Shown: piece by piece, positions 26,163 through 34,837 of the stretch
How positions within the stretch are numbered: the first letter of the stretch is position 1
Layout of the letters: every line of letters starts with the position of its first letter
Source of the DNA: JBEBSD01 sp040394475
GTDB lineage: Bacteria > Bacteroidota > Bacteroidia > Cytophagales > Spirosomataceae
Reading direction: 5' to 3'
Assembly: GCA_040394475.1 (NCBI GenBank)
Contig: JBEBSD010000007.1
Coordinates: 1 to 64,000 of the forward strand
Length of the DNA: 64,000 nucleotides
Notes under the pieces: generated by a model
Seen by the model: only the letters and a program-made list of their open reading frames with translations
Database searches by the model: none
Told to the model about the DNA's origin: nothing
Position numbers and translations under genes: made by a program

Positions 26163-28019
26163 ATGAAGAATTACGGAACCAAAATAATAGCCTCTTTCCT
26201 CTGCTCAGTACTGTTCGTCCTGAGCGGGTGTGACGAGTCCTTCCTGAAACCCAGGCCGCTTTCGTTTTTCGAGCCTGAAGAGACCTTTAAATCGGCTTCA
26301 AGCCTGTGGGCCACCCTGGTGGCCTGTGAACGCAATTTGCGCCTGGAAGTCACCGGCGACAGTCCTCCCATCCTTACCGAAGGTATCTTTTCGGAGGTAG
26401 CTGTGGAAGGCACTACCGATAAGCCCGGTCCGGCGCAGGACATGAACCTGGTCATTCGCCCCGACGCGGAACTCAACCATGCCGACTATAACCGCGTCGG
26501 ATGGTTCTGGACGGAAGGATACCGTGCCATACGTTACGCCAATGCAGCGATCATGCGGATCGATATTCCGGTAGATTACGCTTCAGAAGCGGAAAAAAAC
26601 CATCTGCTGGGAGCCGCTTATTTCCACCGCGCGCTGCGCTACTACCGGCTGACGCATCAGTTCGGAGATGTGCCCCTCGTACTGATCGAGCACAGTTCTC
26701 CGAAGCTCGATTTTCAGTCAACCAAGCGCGAAGTGATCCTGCAGCATATCAAGCAGGACCTGGAATTTGCCCAGCAATGGGTACCCGACGCCGTTAACAG
26801 AGGGCAAGTGACCAAAGGGGCCGTCAGCCATTTGCTGACCAAGGTAAACCTGGCGTTGGGGCTGTTCGATGATGCGATCGCCTCGGCCGGCAATGTCATC
26901 GACGGCGGTGTATACAGGCTGATGACCAACCGCTTCGGGGTGGATCAGGCCAATCCCGCTAAAAATGTAGTGTGGGACCTTCACCGGCCGGAGAACAAAT
27001 CACTTGCCGTCAATACGGAAGCTTTGTTGCTGACGATCGACCGGTTAAATCTGGATGGCAACACAGGTAACCCGGGCGGGTTGACGGTCATGCGGCAGGC
27101 GGTGCCTTTCTGGGGGGCGCCGAGCATCATCACTCCCAACGGGAACAGAGGCACGATCGACCAGCCCGCTACGGCCACCAACAATGTGGAGGTGGATCAG
27201 GTCTCCGCGTACGGCAGAGGAATCGGAAGATTGAGAGGAACTCCTTATCATACCAAGTATATCTGGAAGGACCCGAATGACCTTCGTCATGCGCCGGGCA
27301 ACTGGATGAATATGGAGGATCTGATCTACAACGACCCGGTATTGAAAGGGAAGGATTCCTATTATGGCAAGCCGCTGCAGTTCAGAAATGAACAGGGGAT
27401 CGTACTTGCCAGCGATACCATACGCTGCTGGTATGGCTGGCCGCATTACAAGCTGTTCGTGCCGGATCCTTTGCGTCCGCAACCCCAGGGAGGCCATTCG
27501 GACTGGTATGTGTTCCGTCTTGCCGAAACCCATCTGCTGAGGGCGGAGGCCTACTTTTGGAAAGGGCAGCTGGAGCTCGCGGCTATGGATATTAATAAAG
27601 TCCGGGAAAGGGCGAATGCCGCACCGGTAACGGGAAGCGAAGTGGATATGGGCACCATTCTTGACGAACGTGCCCGGGAGCTTTTCTACGAGGAGCCCCG
27701 GAAGACCGAACTGACTCGTATCGCCTACATTTTCGCACAGACCGGCATGATGGCCGAAAATGGAAAGACCTATTCCCTGAACAACTTTTCCGACGACAAC
27801 TATTTCTTCGACCGGGTAGTGGCCAAAAACGGATTTTACAACAAAGGGGTGCGGACCGTCTTCGGTACTGAGTATACATTGAGCCCTTTTCACGTGCTAT
27901 GGCCCGTTCCTCAAAATGCTATCAATGCCAACACGCAAGGGCGCATCAACCAGAACAAAGGATATTCCGGGTATGAGTTGAATATTCCGCCTTTAACCGA
28001 AATTCCTGACGGTGAATAA
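26163..28019 (+). CDS. SusD/RagB-family nutrient-binding outer membrane lipoprotein
   Basis: The 618-residue lipoprotein has the lipobox LSGC with Cys23 and an acidic/polar segment after it. The SusD N-terminal tetratricopeptide-like region (WFWTEGYRAIRYANAAIMRI, then LGAAYFHRALRYYRLTHQFGDVPLV) is present, as is the C-terminal part with the RLAETHLLRAEAYFWKGQ helix. It caps the SusC barrel and captures ligand at the cell surface. A terminator follows, so this locus encodes only the transport pair plus regulator. Confidence 0.94.
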   Translation: MKNYGTKIIASFLCSVLFVLSGCDESFLKPRPLSFFEPEETFKSASSLWATLVACERNLRLEVTGDSPPILTEGIFSEVAVEGTTDKPGPAQDMNLVIRPDAELNHADYNRVGWFWTEGYRAIRYANAAIMRIDIPVDYASEAEKNHLLGAAYFHRALRYYRLTHQFGDVPLVLIEHSSPKLDFQSTKREVILQHIKQDLEFAQQWVPDAVNRGQVTKGAVSHLLTKVNLALGLFDDAIASAGNVIDGGVYRLMTNRFGVDQANPAKNVVWDLHRPENKSLAVNTEALLLTIDRLNLDGNTGNPGGLTVMRQAVPFWGAPSIITPNGNRGTIDQPATATNNVEVDQVSAYGRGIGRLRGTPYHTKYIWKDPNDLRHAPGNWMNMEDLIYNDPVLKGKDSYYGKPLQFRNEQGIVLASDTIRCWYGWPHYKLFVPDPLRPQPQGGHSDWYVFRLAETHLLRAEAYFWKGQLELAAMDINKVRERANAAPVTGSEVDMGTILDERARELFYEEPRKTELTRIAYIFAQTGMMAENGKTYSLNNFSDDNYFFDRVVAKNGFYNKGVRTVFGTEYTLSPFHVLWPVPQNAINANTQGRINQNKGYSGYELNIPPLTEIPDGE

Positions 28020-28039
28020 ACCGCTCAGGAGACTGCCTG

Positions 28040-28071
28040 GCCCGGATCAACAATTGGTCCGGGCTTTTTTT
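28040..28071 (+). terminator. Intrinsic terminator after susD
   Basis: An 11-bp stem with one G-T pair (GCCCGGATCAA at 28040-28050, partner at 28054-28064) and a three-base loop is followed by seven T residues. Confidence 0.85.
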
Positions 28072-28094
28072 GTTTGAATACTGTAACCTTGCAC

Positions 28095-28484
28095 CTATAG
28101 CAGCGTCGTTGTAATGGCTATGGGGTTGCTGAGGATTTTATGAACCGGGCAGGCATTGGCAATGGCGAGCAGCCGGGTACGTTGTGCATCGTCTAAGTTG
28201 CCCACGAAGGTTACTTTTCTTTTAATATGCGTAGTAGTCTCATCCCTTTCGAGGGCGATTTCCGTATGCACCTGCTGCAGGTCCCAGTTTTTCCGGTCGG
28301 CGTACATGCGAAGGGTGGCGCTGGTACAGGCGGCCAGGGCGGCGGTGAGTAATTCTGTAGGAGAAAATCCGGAGTCTTTCCCGCCACTGGCAACCGGTTC
28401 GTCGGCAATTACCTTATTACCACTCGCAGAAATGATTTCGACCTGGTAATTTTCCTGGCCCAGACTGGATGTTATTTTTCCCAT
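28095..28484 (-). CDS. OsmC family protein
   Basis: The 129-residue protein has the OsmC/Ohr fold signature SPTELLTAALAACTSATLRMYA with Cys53 and the second cysteine in ANACPVHKIL at Cys112. The pair forms the thiol peroxidase centre of the family. It likely reduces organic hydroperoxides in the cytoplasm, although the YhfA-like branch has no proven substrate. It converges on susD and precedes the oxidoreductase gene on the same strand in reverse order (46-base gap), so the two may share a transcript. Confidence 0.87.
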   Translation of the reverse strand: MGKITSSLGQENYQVEIISASGNKVIADEPVASGGKDSGFSPTELLTAALAACTSATLRMYADRKNWDLQQVHTEIALERDETTTHIKRKVTFVGNLDDAQRTRLLAIANACPVHKILSNPIAITTTLL

Positions 28485-28529
28485 GATAGTTGTTTTTTTG
28501 GTAGATTAAGACGGTGCGGTGCAGCCGGG

Positions 28530-29183
28530 CTATAGTAGCGCGTTCATATCGCTCCAGTGATAAATTGTTACGTTGGAAGACGGGTTTTGGGCCGCGGCGA
28601 CCATGGCGCGTGCAATATCTTTCGCCGTTATTCCTTTGTAACGGTTGAGCGGTCCCCTTAAAATAGCATTGACAACCGGCCATATGCTGGTCAGCGCCTT
28701 TTCCAGTGGACGGCTTTCCTGGCGATTTCCCAGGATCATTGAAGGCCGGAAAATATGCGTATGTTCAAAACCCAAAGCGGTGACATCACGCTCAACTTCT
28801 CCTTTCGTCTTAATGTAAAAGAGCCCTGAGTCGGGATTTGCACCGACTGCGGTCAGCAGGAAGACTGATTTTGCACCATTTTCTTTTGCGATCTGTGCTC
28901 CCAATACCGGATAATCGTGATCGATCCGGTAATATTCCAGCCGGTCCGGTGTTTTCTTTTGCGTGGTGCCCAGCGTGATAAAAATTTCATCCGCTGCTAT
29001 AGCTTCCTTCAGGCCGGGTAACGTATGAAAATCGCCAATCAGCGTTTTGAGTTTGGCATGAGTGATGTCCACCGGTTTTCTGACGACAATTGTTACCTGC
29101 TGATAGGCAGGGTGATCCAGCAACTCCTTAAGCAGAAAGGAGCCCACAAGCCCGCTGGCGCCAAGAATAACGGCTTTTTTCAT
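28530..29183 (-). CDS. NAD(P)-binding oxidoreductase, TIP30/HTATIP2-like
   Basis: The 217-residue protein is an atypical short-chain dehydrogenase. The cofactor motif AVILGASGLVGSFLLKELL lies at 4-22. YYRIDHDYPV and KSVFLLTAVGANPDSGLFYIKTKGEVE follow, the latter holding a YxxxK-like FYIKTKGEVE. The segment HIFRPSMILGNRQESRP is typical of the NAD(P)H-binding TIP30-like family. The start at 29183 (MKKAVILGASG) removes five atypical residues of the longer frame. The substrate is unknown. A 7-bp repeat array lies just upstream. Confidence 0.82.
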   Translation of the reverse strand: MKKAVILGASGLVGSFLLKELLDHPAYQQVTIVVRKPVDITHAKLKTLIGDFHTLPGLKEAIAADEIFITLGTTQKKTPDRLEYYRIDHDYPVLGAQIAKENGAKSVFLLTAVGANPDSGLFYIKTKGEVERDVTALGFEHTHIFRPSMILGNRQESRPLEKALTSIWPVVNAILRGPLNRYKGITAKDIARAMVAAAQNPSSNVTIYHWSDMNALL

Positions 29184-29233
29184 AGAGGTACAAAACAATA
29201 GTTCACTAGTTATAAAAATCTCAACCCACCCCC

Positions 29234-29329
29234 AGCCGAAAGCCGATCTCCGAAAGCCGAAAGCCGACAGCCGAAAGCACTGCTAAAACCTAATACCTAA
29301 CACCTAATACCTAAAACCTAACACCTCCT
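29234..29329. repeat. Composite 7-bp tandem repeats: AGCCGAA array then ACCTAAY array
   Basis: Six continuous 7-bp units run from 29234 (AGCCGAA, AGCCGAT, CTCCGAA, AGCCGAA, AGCCGAC, AGCCGAA), followed by AGCACTG. After a five-base spacer come ACCTAAT, ACCTAAC, ACCTAAT, ACCTAAA, ACCTAAC and ACCTCCT from 29288 to 29329. The order and orientation match the 17561-17691 locus. The array lies between aqpZ and the oxidoreductase gene, both on the minus strand. Confidence 0.88.
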
Positions 29330-29363
29330 TCCTCAAAGATAACAGCTACCTCGGAGAAAAGAA

Positions 29364-29414
29364 ACAAGGCATCAAGGACTACCCAAACAGCCTGTGGTAA
29401 TCCCGATGCCTTGT
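29364..29414 (-). terminator. Hairpin terminator after aqpZ
   Basis: A perfect 10-bp inverted repeat ACAAGGCATC (29364-29373) and GATGCCTTGT (29405-29414) encloses a 31-base loop. On the minus strand the stem is followed by TTTCTTTTC. It lies 23 bases past the aqpZ stop. Confidence 0.6.
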
Positions 29415-29437
29415 GATGATCAGATCGGCGATCTCCG

Positions 29438-30115
29438 TTAGTCCTTACTCAGGAATTTATATACGGATCCGGCGGCAAGAGCCCCCGCTATGGGAATAAC
29501 GATGAACAGCCACAATTGCGAAATTGCCCAGTCGCCGACAAAAAGCGCCTGACTGATGCTCCTGGCAGGGTTGACCGAGGTATTGGTTACAGGAATACTG
29601 ATCAGGTGAATCAGGGTAAGGGCCAGCCCGATGGCAATGCCGGCAAAGCCTTTGGGCGCTTTCGAATCCGTAGCCCCCAGTATAATGATCAGAAACATAA
29701 AGGTCATGACGAATTCGCATACTACAGCAGCCAGTAGGCTATACCCGCCCGGAGAGTGCTCGCCGTAGCCATTGGCAGCAAAGTTGCCGATCGCCGAACC
29801 GTTACCGGTAGCAATGACGTAAAGAACCCCGGCGGCCGTAATCGCACCAAGAATCTGAGCGATGGCATACGGCAGGATTTCTCTGCCGCTTATTCTGCCC
29901 CCTGCCCACAGCCCGAAGGTAACGGCCGGGTTGAGATGAGCGCCGGAAATCGGGCCCAGGGAGTAAGCGATAGTTAAAACGGTAAGCCCGAATGCCAGGG
30001 CTACACCTGCCAACCCGATACCGACTTCCGGAAAGCCGGCGGCCAGAACGGCGCTACCACACCCACCCAACACTAACCAAAAGGTTCCTAAAAACTCTGC
30101 AAAGTTCTTTTTCAT
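29438..30115 (-). CDS. aqpZ: Aquaporin Z
   Basis: This is a 225-residue six-helix water channel with both NPA motifs (62-64 and 181-183). His169 and Arg184 occupy the selectivity-filter positions of water-specific aquaporins, unlike the glycerol-type channel at 17707. It probably handles rapid osmotic water flux. The gene is monocistronic: a repeat array and hairpin lie downstream, and a decayed gene fragment lies upstream. Confidence 0.95.
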   Translation of the reverse strand: MKKNFAEFLGTFWLVLGGCGSAVLAAGFPEVGIGLAGVALAFGLTVLTIAYSLGPISGAHLNPAVTFGLWAGGRISGREILPYAIAQILGAITAAGVLYVIATGNGSAIGNFAANGYGEHSPGGYSLLAAVVCEFVMTFMFLIIILGATDSKAPKGFAGIAIGLALTLIHLISIPVTNTSVNPARSISQALFVGDWAISQLWLFIVIPIAGALAAGSVYKFLSKD

Positions 30116-30215
30116 TGTTGTTTCGATTGTGCCAGCTGATCACCCGGGAAGAAAAACGGCTGGTTGCCAGTGGCTTGTTAGAGAATACACTTTACTACTA
30201 TACGCTGTTTGCTTC

Positions 30216-30246
30216 GAAAAGTAACAAATTATCTTGAAAAGTAACA
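30216..30246. repeat. Direct repeat GAAAAGTAACA upstream of aqpZ
   Basis: Two exact 11-base copies begin at 30216 and 30236, exactly 20 bases (two helical turns) apart, about 100 bases before the aqpZ start. The spacing is suited to cooperative binding of a regulator; none is identified. Confidence 0.5.
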
Positions 30247-30329
30247 GGTGCGGGCACGCGATTCGTAAAGTTTTCAACCCTGCGGGGTTGGCTTCATGCT
30301 GCCGCTTACCTGGAAGGAACGGTGCCGGC

Positions 30330-30720
30330 TCAGGGCTTCCTCGAGCAAATGCGGGGTGTGCCCGCCCCGTTGAAGGGCAGCCGCAGGTGAAGAGCCCTGG
30401 CCGCCGCCAGTTTGCCATCCGTTCCATGACCCAGCGAGGCCCCCGTCATCAGCGTAATTTTGAGAGGATGCTCCAGTGCCCTTTCCGCTACCGCAGGCAA
30501 GACTTCTTTACTGTCTCCGGATTTGGTAAAGCCGCTGGTAGCGACGACCATTCCGTTACGGATGAGGGCTGCCGCTTCTTCCCGGGAAAAAATCCGGTTT
30601 CGCAGATCGTTGCGGTGGATACGTTCTTCGTACAGGGTTGCTGATGATTTTAAGGCCGGATACCTGGTGGCAGCCGATATATAGACGTTACAAAGCCCGA
30701 AAAGCGCTTGGCGCCGGGAA
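30330..30720 (-). pseudogene. Remnant of an acetyl-CoA hydrolase/CoA-transferase gene
   Basis: On the minus strand an open frame from about 30720 to 30330 encodes an N-terminal piece of the acetyl-CoA hydrolase/transferase family. Recognisable parts are REEAAALIRNGMVVATSGFT, KEVLPAVAERA and LKITLMTGASLGHGTDG. After about 130 residues the match is lost and the frame stops, leaving less than a third of the usual length of about 500 residues. The family's glutamate-bearing catalytic half is absent. The remnant ends next to the uridine kinase stop, and no continuation was seen in the other frames before aqpZ. Confidence 0.65.
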
Positions 30721-30731
30721 TAGAAAGATTT

Positions 30732-31376
30732 TCACGGGAGCGTTTGTCCGGATTGGCAAAGCTTCTCTCTTATGAAGGCCACCATGACCTCCAATCCGGT
30801 ATCGAAACGGTTGTTGTTGTTGATCACAATATCGGCTTCAGACCGCATGGGTTTGATGTATTTATCATACGTAGGGGCAACATGATACTCCCAGCGGTAG
30901 AGAACATCGTTGACGTCGTAACCCCTTTCATTATTATCCCGGAGGATCCGGCGTTTGATTTTCACATGTTCCTTGGCATCCACAAAAATCTTCAGATCGA
31001 TCTGTTTGGCGACTTCCGGATAGTAATAGATGAAAATCCCTTCCACAATAATGATGGGGCGGGGAGAAATTGTAAGTGTCGCGGGTGTAACCAGGGGATT
31101 GTTGAAGGTGTATTCCGTCTTGGTAACGACTTCCCCTCTTTTCAATGCGGCGATATGGCGCGTAAACAAATGGTGGTCAATGGTCTCCGGTAAATCAAAG
31201 TTCTCAACCCCGTTTTCGTCTTTCGGGATTTCATGGATCGGTTTATAGTAGTTATCCTGTGAAATCCTGGAAATGTTGTCTTCCGGGAATGATGCCAGCA
31301 GTTGTTTTAAAAAGTACGTTTTTCCGGAAGCGCTGCCACCGGTAATGCCAATAATAAACGGGGAATGAATTGCCAT
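30732..31376 (-). CDS. udk: Uridine kinase
   Basis: Udk phosphorylates uridine and cytidine with GTP or ATP in pyrimidine salvage. The 214-residue product starts at ATG 31376 (MAIHSPFIIGITGGSASGKT), with the P-loop GGSASGKT at 13-20, the Udk motif SQDNYYKP and the later RRILRDNNERGYD region. An upstream in-frame ATG at 31454 would add 26 unrelated residues. It is transcribed alone or with the large lipoprotein gene upstream (31480), 103 bases away. Confidence 0.93.
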   Translation of the reverse strand: MAIHSPFIIGITGGSASGKTYFLKQLLASFPEDNISRISQDNYYKPIHEIPKDENGVENFDLPETIDHHLFTRHIAALKRGEVVTKTEYTFNNPLVTPATLTISPRPIIIVEGIFIYYYPEVAKQIDLKIFVDAKEHVKIKRRILRDNNERGYDVNDVLYRWEYHVAPTYDKYIKPMRSEADIVINNNNRFDTGLEVMVAFIREKLCQSGQTLP

Positions 31377-31479
31377 TGCAGATATACAGCCTGTTTGATC
31401 GTTTGGGTACCTCTTCACAGGGAGGAGGATAATGGTCCGTGAAAACGGGCGCAAGTTATGAAATCCTGCGGTTATGCAC

Positions 31480-34400
31480 TTAACGTTTAATGATGGCTTC
31501 GTCGAAATTTAAAACAGTACTGGCCACAATCGCATAGGCGGCAAGCTGATCCTGGGGAAGCTGTGTGTTCACCGGGGCTTCGCCGGATCTGACCAGTTTA
31601 TGAGCCCGTAACGGATTTCTCCGGAAATCGGCAAGCTCTTCCTGATACAGGTCGTTCAGGATTTCGATCTCGACGGGGCGCGGCGCCCGGCCGGCCAGGG
31701 CTTTAAAGAAATAAGTGAAAATAGTTTCCGGGTCGTTTTCAAGGGTTTCCAGCGCATGTTGGGCGAGTACCCGTGAGGCTTCTACGAACTGCGGATCGTT
31801 GAGGGTGACCAATGCCTGCAAAGGGGTACTGGTTTTTTGACGTTTCACGGTGCAAAAGTGCCGTTCTGCAGCATCAAAATTAAGCATCATCGGGGGCGGG
31901 GAACTCCGTTTCCAGAAGGTGTACATACTTCTCCGGTAGAGGCTGTCACCATGGCTTTGGAGGTACTTGACGGCGTTTCGGGTCGCCAGCGCTTCCCAGA
32001 GGCCGTCGGGTTGATACGGGTAGACACTCTCTCCGCCGATCTGTTCATTTAAGAGACCGCTGGCGGCCAGCGCATTGTCACGGATCTGCTCGGCAGAAAT
32101 CCGGTGGCTGGGCCCGCGGCTGTACCAGTGATTATCAGGGTCTTTGCTGAGTTGCTCAGGGGTAGGGACGGAAGATTGCCGGTAAGTAGCCGAAAGCACA
32201 AGCATCTTTTGAAAGGCTTTTACATCCCAGCCGCTTTCCCGGAAGTGTACGGCCAGCCAATCCAGAAGGGCAGGATGGGTAGGAAGGGCTCCCTGATTGC
32301 CGAAATCGTCGACCGTAGCGACCAAACCGTCGCCGAAATATTCCTGCCAGAACCGGTTGACAACCACGCGGGCGAAAAGCGGGTGGTCCGGATGGAGCAG
32401 CCACCGGGCAAGGCCCAGGCGGTTTTTAGGGAAATCGCCTGGCATTTTGAAGAGATGCTCCGGAGTTTCAGCCGTCACTTCATAATCCGGAGCGTCGTAA
32501 ACTCCCCGGGTCAGGAGAAAGGTCTTTCGGGGAAACCGGCGTTCTTTCATGATCATGACGTCGGGCTGGGTGTTGAGCAGCGCCGTTTCTTTTTCCAGAA
32601 GCGTGCGGTAAGCAGCCAGCTCCTGACGGTATCCGGTGTGGAAATGCGCCAGGTAATACTGGTATAATTGCGCCCGGATGACAGGGTTCTGAAGGGATTG
32701 TCTGTTTTGCAGCACACTGGCAACTTCGTTGGTCCGGGTAAAAAGTCCCTTTACTTCCAGGGGGTTCAGTGAACGGGTGAAAATCTTCAGTTCATCTACC
32801 TGGAAATCTTTCGTATACTGATCCGATAATCGCCCGATCATCATGTGGTCGACGTACCAGTTGCTTTTGTTTTTACCGTAGAGCAGGCTTTGTGTGAGCT
32901 GATCGTTAAGGATGGTTACAGGGGCCGGTTCTCCGTTAAGATACAGCCGGGTTCCCCGGGCCTTGCTGCGTCCGTCGTAGGAAAGGACCACGTGCGTCCA
33001 TTCTTTGAGCGGGATTTTTTCGCGGGAAACTATTTCGATGGCATTTTCCGGCCAGACATGGCTAAGGGTGAACCGGATGGTGCCGTCAGCCTCCCGGAAA
33101 AGGTTCCAGCCGCGGTACCCATTAAAGACGCCATTGGATTTGTGAATAAGTGATCCGACGGTATTGTCGTCATGTAACCGAAGCCAGATGCTTACCGTAA
33201 AGGGCTGATGCCGCTCATAATAACCAAGCGGCGGGGGAATGGTAATGGCATTTTCCCCGAACAGGTAGCGGGACTTCCCGAATTTTCCGTCTTGTACCGA
33301 TTTGGCCGTCAGGCTATTGTCACCTTGCACGCGCGCGGAATCGGCCGTGTTCGCCAGGTTGACGAGGGCTTTTCCATCGGGTTCATCGAAATTGAAGTAG
33401 CCGGCCAGGCCGGTGGTATCGGGAATAAGGGCGGCCTGCGGTTGGCGTTGCGCTTGTTGCAGCCATTCTTCAAAACCCGGTTTCCCCTTTTTCTGTATGA
33501 TTTTCAATTGTTCGGCGGTCGCCTCCAGCTGTCGGCGGTACATTTTCAGGCTTGCTTCCGCCTCCGGAGAGGGCAAGGTGAGACTGGGACTGGCTTCGCC
33601 ATTGTAGGGGATCTGGCCGTTTTCGTTGTTGTTATTAAAGAAAGCAAACAGCGAAAAGTAATCTTTTTGACTGATGGGGTCGTATTTGTGGTCGTGACAC
33701 CGGGCACATTCGGTGGTCATTCCCAGGAAAGCTTTCCCAAACGTATTGACACGATCGGCTACGTATTCGGTCCGGTATTCCTCCGGGACAATACCGCCTT
33801 CCTGGCTTTGCTGGTGGTTCCGGTTAAAAGCGGTGGCCACAAGCATATCGCGGGTGGGTCGGGGAAGCAGGTCCCCGGCAAGCTGCCAGGTGATAAACCG
33901 ATCGAAGGAAAGATTCTGGTTGAATGCCTTAATAACCCAATCCCGGTAAGGCCACATGGTTCGCAGCCCGTCGTCCTGGTAGCCATGCGTGTCTGCATAG
34001 CGGGCGAGGTCCAGCCAGGGAACAGCCATGCGCTCTCCGTAATGAGGGGATGCGAGAAGGCCGTCGACTACCTTTTCATACGCATCGGCCGATTGATCTG
34101 CCAGGAAGGCATCTATTGCCGCCGGCGTAGGAGGCAGGCCCGTCAGATCGAGGTGTACCCGGCGGAGCAGGGTTGTTTTTGCAGCTTCGGGGGCGGGCGT
34201 GAGTTGTTGCGCCTCCAGTTGATGCAGGATGAAAAAATCCAGCTCGTTTTTCGGCCAATCAGTATGGCTAACCTCGGGAAGGGCCGGCCTTTCAGGCTTT
34301 ACAAACGCCCAGTGAGGCTTGTAGACCGCTCCCTGCTCGATCCAGCGGATCAGTGTCGCTTTCTCCTGTGTGCTCAGTGTCAGGTGCGATTCCGGAGTAG

Positions 34401-34743
34401 GCATCTGGTAATCCGGATCGGTCGAGAGAATGCGCTTTACAAGTTCACTGCTGCCGGAGTTGCCGGGAATAATGGCCTTTAGTCCGCTTTCCGGATTTTT
34501 GGATAAAGCCATCTCCTCAACGTCCAGTCGTAAACCGGCCTTTTGTTTGTTCTGGTCGGGTCCGTGGCAGGCAAAGCAGCGATCGGAGAGAATGGGCTTG
34601 ACATGCAGGGTATAGTCTACTTCGTCCGGAAGCGCCTTCATGGCGACCGCTACCGCTTCCGGAAGTTCGGCTTTCGGGCTACAACTCTCCACCCCCAGCA
34701 GCAGGGTGGCGAACAGCAGTAAAAAAAGCCGGTTAACAGTCAT
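31480..34743 (-). CDS. Planctomycete-type cytochrome c/DUF1549/LamG/DUF1553 lipoprotein
   Basis: The 1087-residue exported protein has a possible lipobox ending at Cys21. Domain order: a PSC-type cytochrome with CFACH at 56-60, DUF1549/PSCyt2 from about 165 with a second heme-like motif CARCH in its distal part, a LamG/concanavalin-like domain at about 447-664 (begins LAGYFNFDEPDG), and DUF1553/PSD1 from about 770 (RLGLARWLLHPDHPLFARVVVNRFWQEYFG). Such proteins in Planctomycetes and Bacteroidota are tied to sulfatase-rich polysaccharide use, but their reaction is not established. The usual DUF1501 partner gene is not adjacent. Confidence 0.9.
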   Translation of the reverse strand: MTVNRLFLLLFATLLLGVESCSPKAELPEAVAVAMKALPDEVDYTLHVKPILSDRCFACHGPDQNKQKAGLRLDVEEMALSKNPESGLKAIIPGNSGSSELVKRILSTDPDYQMPTPESHLTLSTQEKATLIRWIEQGAVYKPHWAFVKPERPALPEVSHTDWPKNELDFFILHQLEAQQLTPAPEAAKTTLLRRVHLDLTGLPPTPAAIDAFLADQSADAYEKVVDGLLASPHYGERMAVPWLDLARYADTHGYQDDGLRTMWPYRDWVIKAFNQNLSFDRFITWQLAGDLLPRPTRDMLVATAFNRNHQQSQEGGIVPEEYRTEYVADRVNTFGKAFLGMTTECARCHDHKYDPISQKDYFSLFAFFNNNNENGQIPYNGEASPSLTLPSPEAEASLKMYRRQLEATAEQLKIIQKKGKPGFEEWLQQAQRQPQAALIPDTTGLAGYFNFDEPDGKALVNLANTADSARVQGDNSLTAKSVQDGKFGKSRYLFGENAITIPPPLGYYERHQPFTVSIWLRLHDDNTVGSLIHKSNGVFNGYRGWNLFREADGTIRFTLSHVWPENAIEIVSREKIPLKEWTHVVLSYDGRSKARGTRLYLNGEPAPVTILNDQLTQSLLYGKNKSNWYVDHMMIGRLSDQYTKDFQVDELKIFTRSLNPLEVKGLFTRTNEVASVLQNRQSLQNPVIRAQLYQYYLAHFHTGYRQELAAYRTLLEKETALLNTQPDVMIMKERRFPRKTFLLTRGVYDAPDYEVTAETPEHLFKMPGDFPKNRLGLARWLLHPDHPLFARVVVNRFWQEYFGDGLVATVDDFGNQGALPTHPALLDWLAVHFRESGWDVKAFQKMLVLSATYRQSSVPTPEQLSKDPDNHWYSRGPSHRISAEQIRDNALAASGLLNEQIGGESVYPYQPDGLWEALATRNAVKYLQSHGDSLYRRSMYTFWKRSSPPPMMLNFDAAERHFCTVKRQKTSTPLQALVTLNDPQFVEASRVLAQHALETLENDPETIFTYFFKALAGRAPRPVEIEILNDLYQEELADFRRNPLRAHKLVRSGEAPVNTQLPQDQLAAYAIVASTVLNFDEAIIKR

Positions 34744-34837
34744 GGCGGAAATCGTTTAGAAGAACCTGTTGGGATAAAGTACTGATTTTATCGAAAAAAT
34801 ACTAATTTCGCACTGTTTATAAAGCTTTGGTACTACC

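Noticed and set aside
33208..34482. 424-codon plus-strand open frame
   Set aside because: It lies entirely antisense to the well-supported cytochrome/DUF1549/DUF1553 gene and its translation shows no domain.
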